A stretch of DNA of 37,642 bases from DASSKF01 sp035690725 (GTDB lineage Bacteria > Actinomycetota > Actinomycetes > Actinomycetales > Dermatophilaceae), in contig DASSKF010000191.1 of assembly GCA_035690725.1 (NCBI GenBank), positions 1-37,642 of the forward strand. Reading direction: 5' to 3'. The notes under the pieces are model-generated. The model was not told where the DNA came from. It worked only from the letters and a program-made list of their open reading frames with translations, and searched no databases. The position numbers and the translations under genes were made by a program. Position 1 is the first letter of the stretch, and every line of letters starts with the position of its first letter. Below are positions 31,800 to 37,642 of the stretch, piece by piece.

Positions 31800-31805
31800 T
31801 ACCGT
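31800..31805 (+). promoter_or_regulatory. -10 element of a probable leaderless promoter (second IclR gene)
   Basis: TACCGT is followed by TGTGCC and the ATG at 31812. No Shine-Dalgarno is present. The same TACCGT-N6-ATG arrangement occurs at the MOSC-like gene. Confidence 0.4.
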
Positions 31806-31811
31806 TGTGCC

Positions 31812-32600
31812 ATGGGCAACACAGAGGTGGCGCCGAAGAGCGGGACCGTGCAGTCCGTCGACCGCGCCGTGCGGCTGCTGCAGGTGCTCGCCCAGGAGGG
31901 GGAGTGTGGGGTCACCCAGCTCGCCACGGCGCTCGGGGTGCACAAGTCGACGGCGTTCCGCCTCCTGTCCGCGCTCGAGGCGGGCGACCTGGTGGAGCAG
32001 AACGCCGAGCGGGGCAAGTACCGGCTCGGGGTCGGCATACTGCGCCTGGCCGGGGCGACGACCGCGCGTCTCGACGTCGTGCAGGAGGCCCGCCCGCTGG
32101 CCCGCGCCCTCGCCCAGGAGCTGGAGGAGACGGTCAACATCGTCGTGCTCCACGAGGACGCGGCACTCTACCTCGACCAGCTCGCCGGCTCGTCCTCCCT
32201 GCCGTCGCACAACTGGGTGGGCCAGCGAATCCCGTTGCACGCCACGTCGAACGGCAAGGTCCTCCTGTCCGGGCTCTCGGCCGACGAGATCCGCAAGATC
32301 GTCGGCCGCCGGCTGCGCTCCTACACGCCTCGCACGGTCACCGACATCCGTACGCTCGTCCGGCAGGTGGAGGACGTGCGGGGGATCGGCTACAGCGTCG
32401 TCGCTGACGAGCTCGAGGTCGGCCTGACCGCGGTCGCGGCACCGCTGCGCAACGCGCACGGCGACATCATCGCGTCGCTGTCGGTCTCCGGGCCCAGCTT
32501 CCGCTTCGACGAGTCGGCGACCCGGGCCGCGGTGGGTCGGGTGGTCGCCACGGCACAGGAGGTGTCCGCCCGGCTCGGCTGGCGTGGTCCGAACCCTTGA
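31812..32600 (+). CDS. IclR-family regulator upstream of the dimethylglycine dehydrogenase-like gene
   Basis: This 262-residue protein has a winged HTH (TVQSVDRAVRLLQVLAQEGE, QLATALGVHKSTAFRLLSAL) and an IclR effector domain (ELEETVNIVVLHEDAALYLD, IPLHATSNGKVLLSGL, RSYTPRTVTDIRTLVRQVED, IGYSVVADELEVGLTAVAAP, IIASLSVSGPSFRFDES). It lies 101 bp upstream of the flavoprotein gene in the same direction. The shared 17-bp palindrome sits in that gap. It is a plausible regulator of the demethylation genes. It resembles the other two IclR proteins in fold but shares no unusual insertions with them. Confidence 0.88.
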   Translation: MGNTEVAPKSGTVQSVDRAVRLLQVLAQEGECGVTQLATALGVHKSTAFRLLSALEAGDLVEQNAERGKYRLGVGILRLAGATTARLDVVQEARPLARALAQELEETVNIVVLHEDAALYLDQLAGSSSLPSHNWVGQRIPLHATSNGKVLLSGLSADEIRKIVGRRLRSYTPRTVTDIRTLVRQVEDVRGIGYSVVADELEVGLTAVAAPLRNAHGDIIASLSVSGPSFRFDESATRAAVGRVVATAQEVSARLGWRGPNP

Positions 32601-32656
32601 CACCGCTCGCCGACGAGGGCGACGATGCCGGGACAGTGTTTCGCATGACGACGTGA

Positions 32657-32673
32657 GTTGCGGAGGGCGCAAC
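32657..32673. promoter_or_regulatory. 17-bp palindromic operator, copy 2 (dimethylglycine dehydrogenase-like gene)
   Basis: GTTGCGGAGGGCGCAAC has perfect 6-bp arms (GTTGCG/CGCAAC). It matches the carnitine-operon palindrome at 3355-3371 in 13 of 17 positions, including the flanking GA (GAGTTGCGGA in both). It lies 28 bp before the start codon of the flavoprotein gene, about 29 kb from copy 1. Confidence 0.7.
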
Positions 32674-32701
32674 GCGTCGCCTCGTACGGGGAGCGTGGAG
32701 C

Positions 32702-35218
32702 ATGGCCGAGGTTCCTGGCACGGCACGGGTCCTGGTGATCGGCGCCGGCATCGTGGGCAACAGTGTCGCCTATCACCTGGCGCGGCTGGGGTGGCGCGAC
32801 ATCGTGCAGATCGACAAGGGACCGTTGCCCAACCCGGGAGGGTCGACCGGTCACGCCTCGAACTTCATCTTCCCGGTGGACCACTCGCGGGAGATCACCG
32901 ACCTGACCCTCGACAGCGTCCGGCAGTACCGCGAGATGGGGGTGTTCACCCAGTCCGGCGGCATCGAGGTGGCACGCACCGAGGAGCGGATGCAGGAGCT
33001 GCACCGGCGCATGCAGTCGGCGATCGCCTGGGACATCCCCTCCGAGATGCTCACCCCGGCGCAGGTCGCCGAGAAGGTCCCCTACCTCGACCCGTCGGTG
33101 ATCCTCGGCGGGTTCTACACGCCGACGGTGGGCGTGGTGGACTCGCTGCAGGCGGGGACGATCATGCGGGAGAAGGCCCAGGAGATGGGCGCGCTCACCA
33201 GCGTCCCGACCGTCGAGGTCACCGGCATGGACGTCGAGCGGGGACGCATCAAGCGGGTGCGCACGACCAAGGGCGACATCGAGGCCGAGAGCGTCGTGGT
33301 CGCGTGCGGCGTGTGGAGCCCCAAGCTGGCGGCCATGGCGGGTGCCGCGATCCCGCTCACGCCGACGGTGCACCAGATGATCAGCGTCGGGCCGGTGCCG
33401 CAGCTCGCCGAGACCACCGGCGAGATCAACTTCCCGATCATCCGCGACATGGACACCGGCTGCTATGAGCGGCAGCACGGCCAGGAGATGGAGGTCGGCT
33501 CCTACGCGCACCGGCCGATCCTGCACGACGCCGAGACGATCCCGTCGATCGAGCAGTCGAAGCTGTCGCCGACCGAGCTGCCGTTCACGGCCGACGACTT
33601 CGACCTGCAGCTGGAGCAGGCGCTGGAGCTGATGCCCGACGTCCTGGGCAACCCCGACGTCGGAATCCGCTACGCCATCAACGGACTGCTCTCGTTGACT
33701 CCCGACGGGGCGCCGATCCTGGGGGAGAGCCCCGAGGTGGCCGGCCTGTGGTCGGCCGCGGCGGTCTGGGTCAAGGAGGGACCGGGTGTCGGCCGGCTCG
33801 TGGCGGAGTGGATGACCGACGGCAACCCGGAGTACGACCTGCACGGTGCCGACATCGCCCGGTTCTACCCGCACCAGCGGACCCGGCGGCATGTCCGGGC
33901 ACGAGCCGGCGAGGGGTTCAACAAGACCTACGGAATCGTCCACCCCTCCGAGCAGTGGGCGAGCAACCGGGACGTGCGCCTGGCGCCGATGCACGCCGAC
34001 GAGCAGCGGCTGGGGGCGGTCTTCTTCGAGGCCGCCGGCTGGGAACGGCCCCAGTGGTACGCGTCCAACGAGGGCCTCCTGTCCGACTACGGCGACGCGG
34101 TGCTGCCCCGCGAGGCCGAGTGGGACTCCCGCTGGTGGTCGCCGATCATCAACGCCGAGCACCTGGCGATGCGCGAGCGGGCCGCGCTCGTCGACCTCAG
34201 CGCCTTCGTCGTCTTCGACCTGCTCGGGCCGGGCGCGCTGGACGCCGTGCAACGGCTGGCCGTCGCCCAGATGGACGTCGCCCCCGGCCGAGTGGTCTAC
34301 ACTTCCCTGCTCGACGAGCGGGGAGGGATCCGGTCGGACCTGACGATCATGCGCCTCGCCGAGGACCGCTTCCGCGTCGTCACCGGCGGTGCGAGCGGGA
34401 TGGTGGACCTCGCCTGGTTCCGGCGCCACCTGCCGGGCAACGGCTCGGTGCAGGTGGTGGACCTCACCTCCGCGTACACCACCGTCGGCCTCTGGGGACC
34501 ACGCGCCCGCGACGTCCTCGGCGCGCTGACCGGCGACGACATCTCCCACGAGGGCTTCCGGTTCGCGACCTGTCGCCGGATCGACGTCGACACGGTGCCC
34601 ACGCTCGCCTCCCGCATCTCGTATGTCGGTGAGCTGGGTTGGGAGCTCTACGTCCCCATGGAGGAGGGCGCCCGTCTCTGGTCGCTGCTGCGGGAGGCGG
34701 GGGAGCCGCACGGTCTGGTGCCGGCCGGGATCGGCGTCTACGGCACCACCGGCCGCATCGAGAAGGGCTACCGCGCGCACGGGGCCGAGCTCGACACCGA
34801 GCACAGCCTGGTCGAGGCGGGCATGACGCGGCCGAAGGTCAAGGATGCCGACTTCATCGGCCGCGAGGCGTACCTCAAGCAGCGGGCGGAGGACCCGGCC
34901 GCGGTGATGTGTTCCCTGACGGTGGAGGACCACACCGGCCCGGACGGTGTGCAGCGGTACATGCTCGGCGGCGAGCCGGTCCTGACAGCCGACGGCGAGC
35001 CGCTCGTCGACGGGCGGGGCCGACGCTCCTACGTCACCACGGCGGGCTCGGCGCCCTCGCTCGGCAAGCACGTGCTGATGGCGTACCTGCCGCCGGACCA
35101 GGCCAGAGTGGGCAACCGGCTGAGCGTCGAGTACCTCGGCCACCGATACCCGGTCGTCGTCGGGTCCGCCGACAGCACACCGCTCTTCGACCCCGACAAC
35201 GAGCGCATCCGGAGGTAG
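32702..35218 (+). CDS. Dimethylglycine dehydrogenase-like FAD/folate bifunctional enzyme
   Basis: This 838-residue protein has the full DMGDH/SARDH layout: an FAD (DAO) domain opening with VLVIGAGIVGNSVAYHLARL, PGGSTGHAS with the His (H51) that carries covalent FAD in relatives, an FAO_M linker (about 400-455), and a C-terminal GcvT plus GcvT_C folate-binding half (about 455-835; RISYVGELGWELYVPMEEGA, EKGYRAHGAELDTEHSL). It resembles Arthrobacter dimethylglycine oxidase in length and motifs. It would demethylate dimethylglycine, passing formaldehyde to THF as 5,10-methylene-THF. The etfBA pair directly downstream suggests that electrons go to ETF, so a dehydrogenase rather than an oxidase. 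GGGGAG lies 8 bp before the ATG. Sarcosine is an alternative substrate. Confidence 0.88.
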   Translation: MAEVPGTARVLVIGAGIVGNSVAYHLARLGWRDIVQIDKGPLPNPGGSTGHASNFIFPVDHSREITDLTLDSVRQYREMGVFTQSGGIEVARTEERMQELHRRMQSAIAWDIPSEMLTPAQVAEKVPYLDPSVILGGFYTPTVGVVDSLQAGTIMREKAQEMGALTSVPTVEVTGMDVERGRIKRVRTTKGDIEAESVVVACGVWSPKLAAMAGAAIPLTPTVHQMISVGPVPQLAETTGEINFPIIRDMDTGCYERQHGQEMEVGSYAHRPILHDAETIPSIEQSKLSPTELPFTADDFDLQLEQALELMPDVLGNPDVGIRYAINGLLSLTPDGAPILGESPEVAGLWSAAAVWVKEGPGVGRLVAEWMTDGNPEYDLHGADIARFYPHQRTRRHVRARAGEGFNKTYGIVHPSEQWASNRDVRLAPMHADEQRLGAVFFEAAGWERPQWYASNEGLLSDYGDAVLPREAEWDSRWWSPIINAEHLAMRERAALVDLSAFVVFDLLGPGALDAVQRLAVAQMDVAPGRVVYTSLLDERGGIRSDLTIMRLAEDRFRVVTGGASGMVDLAWFRRHLPGNGSVQVVDLTSAYTTVGLWGPRARDVLGALTGDDISHEGFRFATCRRIDVDTVPTLASRISYVGELGWELYVPMEEGARLWSLLREAGEPHGLVPAGIGVYGTTGRIEKGYRAHGAELDTEHSLVEAGMTRPKVKDADFIGREAYLKQRAEDPAAVMCSLTVEDHTGPDGVQRYMLGGEPVLTADGEPLVDGRGRRSYVTTAGSAPSLGKHVLMAYLPPDQARVGNRLSVEYLGHRYPVVVGSADSTPLFDPDNERIRR

Positions 35219-35220
35219 CG

Positions 35221-35991
35221 ATGACCAACGTGCTGGTCTGCGTGAAGCGCGTCCCGGAGCAGGCGGCACAGGTGACCCTCACGGACGACGGCACCGTGGA
35301 CACCTCGCACGCCGGCTTCACCCTCAGCTCCCACGACGAGGCAGCCGTCACCCTCGCGGTCGACGTCGCGACCGCGACCGGCGGGGAGGTGACGGTCCTG
35401 TCACTCGGCAGCGAGGACGCCGAGGAACAGCTGCGCTCGGCCCTGGCCGTCGGCTGCAGCCGGGGCGTCCTGCTCGAGGCCGACCCGGACCGGTTCGGCC
35501 CGGCGGACGTCGCCGCCGCGGTCGCTGCCCAGCTGCGCAGCGACGAGGCGGACGGCCGGCAGCACGAGCTCGTCCTGGTCGGCAACGACGCCGCCGACAC
35601 CGGAGACTTCCAGGTCGGCGTCCGCCTCGGCTACGCACTGGGCCGGCCCGTCCTGACCGGCATCTCGAGCCTCCGGGTCGACGGTGACCAGCTCGTCGCG
35701 CACGGCACCGGTCCGGACGGGAACGAGGTCTTCGAGCTGGCCCTGCCGGCCGTCGTGGCCGTCCGTGAGGGCGGCGTGGAGCCGCGCTACCCGTCGATCC
35801 CGGGACGGATGAAGGCCAAGCGCGCACCGGTCGACGTGCACGCCCCCGAGGTCGAGCCCCGGGGCACCGGCCGGGTCCGGCTCAAGGAGCTGCCGGAGCA
35901 GCCGACCGAGGCGCAGGTGCTGGGAGAGGGCGCGGCTGCGGTGCCGGCCCTGGCCGACGTGCTGGAGAGGATCGGGGTGGTGTCGCGATGA
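35221..35991 (+). CDS. etfB: Electron transfer flavoprotein beta subunit
   Basis: This 256-residue EtfB-family protein begins with MTNVLVCVKRVPEQAAQVTL, then FTLSSHDEAAVTLAVDVATA, LVLVGNDAADTGDFQVGVRL with GYALGRPVLTG after it, and the late PRYPSIPGRMKAKR-type segment (EPRYPSIPGRMKAKR). It forms the AMP-binding half of ETF. The gene starts 2 bp after the DMGDH-like stop with GGAGG within that stop region, and ends with an ATGA overlap to etfA. This tight linkage marks the ETF as the dedicated electron acceptor of the upstream flavoprotein; it could also serve the acyl-CoA dehydrogenase at 14917-16077. Confidence 0.9.
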   Translation: MTNVLVCVKRVPEQAAQVTLTDDGTVDTSHAGFTLSSHDEAAVTLAVDVATATGGEVTVLSLGSEDAEEQLRSALAVGCSRGVLLEADPDRFGPADVAAAVAAQLRSDEADGRQHELVLVGNDAADTGDFQVGVRLGYALGRPVLTGISSLRVDGDQLVAHGTGPDGNEVFELALPAVVAVREGGVEPRYPSIPGRMKAKRAPVDVHAPEVEPRGTGRVRLKELPEQPTEAQVLGEGAAAVPALADVLERIGVVSR

Positions 35992-36959
35992 TCCTCGTCT
36001 GGTTGGAGACCGAGGGGGGCGAGGTCGCCGAGACGACGCTCGAGACGCTCACCTTCGCCCGCGAGCAGCTGGGCAACGGCGAGCCGGTGGAGGTTGTCCT
36101 GGTCGGCGGCGACCCGGCGCCGCACCTGTCCGTGCTCGGCGAGCAGGGCGTGACCACGCTCGTGCACGTCGCCGACGAGCGGCTGGACCGCTACGGCGGA
36201 GCCGCCTGGGCGGCCGCCCTCACGTCGGTGGCCCGTTCACGGGACGCCCGAGCGGTGCTCGCGGCGGGCACCCCGCGCGGCAGCGAGCTGATGGCGCACG
36301 TCGCCTGCCGGCTCGATGTGGGGATGGCCGCCAACGTCGTGGCCGTCGACGAGCGCGAGCCGCTGCGGGTCTCCCGCCAGGTGATGGGCGGGTCCGTGCT
36401 CGAGGAGATGGCGCTCGCCGACCGGATGGCCGTCCTCACCGTGGCCGGCCACGCCTGCGAGCCGAGCGGTGCCACCCAGCCGACCGAGCCGGAGGTCGTG
36501 CCCGTCGACGTCGAGCTGACCGACCCCGACCTCATCGGGCAGGTGGCCCGGATCGAGGAGACCGAGTCCGAGGACACCTCCGCCCTCACCCGGGCCAAGG
36601 TCGTCGTCGGTGCCGGACGCGGCGTTGGCCGGGCCGACGGGTTCGAGGACCTGCTGGAACTGACGAACCTGCTCGGTGGAGCGCTCGGCGTGTCCCGGGT
36701 CGTCACCAACCTCGGGTGGCGGCCGCACCACGAGCAGGTCGGGCAGACCGGCAGCCGGATCTCGCCGGACCTCTACCTGGCCTGCGGCATCAGCGGCGCC
36801 ATCCAGCACTGGGCCGGCTGCCAGAGCGCCAAGACGATCATCGCGATCAACACCGACCCCGATGCGCCGATGGTCACCCGGGCCGACTACGCCGTGATCG
36901 GCGACCTGCACGAGGTCGTGCCGGCCCTCAACGACGAGCTACGCCGGCGCCGCCGCTGA
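35988..36959 (+). CDS. etfA: Electron transfer flavoprotein alpha subunit
   Basis: This 323-residue EtfA has an N-terminal domain (about 1-190) and the classic C-terminal FAD-binding domain: KVVVGAGRGVGRADGFEDLL, GQTGSRISPDLYLACGISGA, IQHWAGCQSAKTIIAINTDP, and DAPMVTRADYAVIGDLHEVV. It carries the FAD that receives electrons from the dehydrogenase and passes them to an ETF:quinone oxidoreductase, which is not in the window. The ATG overlaps the etfB stop by 4 nt. Confidence 0.92.
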   Translation: MILVWLETEGGEVAETTLETLTFAREQLGNGEPVEVVLVGGDPAPHLSVLGEQGVTTLVHVADERLDRYGGAAWAAALTSVARSRDARAVLAAGTPRGSELMAHVACRLDVGMAANVVAVDEREPLRVSRQVMGGSVLEEMALADRMAVLTVAGHACEPSGATQPTEPEVVPVDVELTDPDLIGQVARIEETESEDTSALTRAKVVVGAGRGVGRADGFEDLLELTNLLGGALGVSRVVTNLGWRPHHEQVGQTGSRISPDLYLACGISGAIQHWAGCQSAKTIIAINTDPDAPMVTRADYAVIGDLHEVVPALNDELRRRRR

Positions 36960-36993
36960 CGGCGGCCACTGGAGCCGGCTGCCCGCTCCCGGG

Positions 36994-37012
36994 GGCCCGG
37001 TCCTACCGGGCC
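36994..37012. terminator. Hairpin terminator between etfA and the convergent hypothetical gene
   Basis: GGCCCGG (36994-37000) and CCGGGCC (37006-37012) form a perfect 7-bp stem around TCCTA. The loop holds the stop codon of the minus-strand gene, and the stem lies 34 bp after the etfA stop. It would work for both strands. Confidence 0.6.
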
Positions 37013-37614
37013 GCGTCGTCGACCTGGACCGGGTAGCCGGCCCGCAGTGCCGCCACCGAGGAGGGTGGGGTGATGACCTCTGCCCGGCCGGTCCGGGGGC
37101 GGGGGAGCCGGTCGCCGTAGCCGGCGGGCGTCCACACCGACAGGTGGTCGTCCACGACGACCGCCGTCCCGGGAAGCACCCGCACGAAGGCGCCGTCCGG
37201 CAGGTCGTGCCAAGCCAGCGTGTGCCGGCGGCGGGTGTGGGTCCCGCGCACGATGCGCTCGCCGTGCAGCTGCTGGTTCAGCTGCCGCGCGGACGGTGGG
37301 GCTACGGCGAGTGCGTCGGCCCACGCGTCCCGGAAGGCGCGGTAGTCGGCGCGACGGCACTCGGCGCACGGCCGGTGCCCGGCGGCGAGGGACACGGCCT
37401 CGTCGTGGAAGTACAGCCAGGTGAAGTGGTGCGGCCGCCACTGCTCGCTCCAGCGGCCGCGGAACTCCAGCGCGCAGGTGATCCAGAGGTCGCTCGCGTG
37501 GAACCGGACGATGCGGTCGCCCTCGTGCAGGATCCCCCGGTTGCCGGTCCAGGCACCGCGCAGCGGGGTCGCGACGATGTCCCCGCAAGGGGTGACCCGG
37601 TTCTGCTGCGGCAC
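37003..37614 (-). CDS. Uncharacterised conserved-looking Cys/His protein
   Basis: I do not recognise a named family. This ~203-residue soluble protein has two distinctive blocks: CGDIVATPLRGAWTGNRGIL near the N-terminus, and GHRPCAECRRADYRAFRDAW in the middle, whose CxxC with a preceding His recalls a small zinc site of the kind seen in Ada-type DNA repair proteins. A basic stretch (RGTHTRRRHT) follows. GTG 37614 is chosen because GGAGG lies 6 bp before it; an in-frame GTG at 37620 overlaps that site. It converges on etfA and appears unrelated to the betaine pathway. Confidence 0.6.
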   Translation of the reverse strand: MPQQNRVTPCGDIVATPLRGAWTGNRGILHEGDRIVRFHASDLWITCALEFRGRWSEQWRPHHFTWLYFHDEAVSLAAGHRPCAECRRADYRAFRDAWADALAVAPPSARQLNQQLHGERIVRGTHTRRRHTLAWHDLPDGAFVRVLPGTAVVVDDHLSVWTPAGYGDRLPRPRTGRAEVITPPSSVAALRAGYPVQVDDAAR

Positions 37615-37642
37615 AGGCACCTCCGCCGACGCCCCACCCCCG

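Noticed and set aside
32390..35269. A 959-codon minus-strand open frame opposite the dimethylglycine dehydrogenase-like gene
   Set aside because: It is the antisense shadow of a well-conserved flavoprotein. It has no recognisable domains and the residue bias of such shadows.

Overview
The window is about 37.6 kb of very GC-rich DNA. It has the hallmarks of a high-GC Gram-positive (Actinomycetota), plausibly a Micrococcales member near the Intrasporangiaceae (the family is inference only): GTG starts are common, ATGA/GTGA stop-start overlaps are dense, several regulator genes look leaderless (TANNNT about 6 nt before the ATG), and IclR/TetR regulators are frequent. No RNA genes, insertion sequences, phage genes or CRISPR arrays were seen.

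Layout. (1) 1-3334: tail of a membrane-anchored YtkA-like protein, a DHA2-type MFS exporter, and a convergent regulator fusing an XRE-type HTH to a TetR-type HTH. (2) 3447-12020 (+): a tightly coupled operon of carnitine degradation genes (BKACE/cdhC, L-carnitine dehydrogenase/cdhA, betainyl-CoA thioesterase/cdhB), a complete Dpp-type ABC importer with fused ATPases, and an HSL-family esterase. (3) 16676-12027 (-): thioesterase, acyl-CoA dehydrogenase, ADP-forming acyl-CoA synthetase and a very CaiD-like carnitinyl-CoA dehydratase, with a divergent IclR regulator. (4) 24732-17538 (-): TetR regulator, a spermidine/putrescine-type importer (potDBCA order), an FAD amine oxidase and a GbcA/CntA-type Rieske oxygenase. 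(5) 24861-28468 (+): housekeeping-like genes (MOSC-like protein, thrS, AI-2E-family permease), then a 20-bp-periodic repeat array. (6) 29954-36959: a GcvT/DmdA-type folate-dependent methyltransferase divergent from a MetF-like reductase, two divergent IclR regulators, a dimethylglycine dehydrogenase-like flavoprotein and its own EtfBA pair. (7) An uncharacterised Cys/His-containing protein at the right edge.

Read together, the catabolic genes form an almost complete proposed route: gamma-butyrobetaine (or crotonobetaine) -> CoA thioester -> crotonobetainyl-CoA -> L-carnitinyl-CoA -> L-carnitine -> 3-dehydrocarnitine -> betainyl-CoA + acetoacetate -> glycine betaine -> dimethylglycine -> sarcosine. 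One-carbon units would pass to tetrahydrofolate and electrons to a dedicated ETF. The Rieske reductase partner and sarcosine oxidation genes are not in the window.

The most striking non-coding observation is a shared 17-bp element, GTTRCGGA-N4-GCAAC. It lies upstream of three of these transcription units (3355-3371, 16703-16719, 32657-32673), up to 29 kb apart, and suggests one regulon. The best copy is a perfect palindrome overlapping the apparent -35 box of the XRE-TetR regulator gene.
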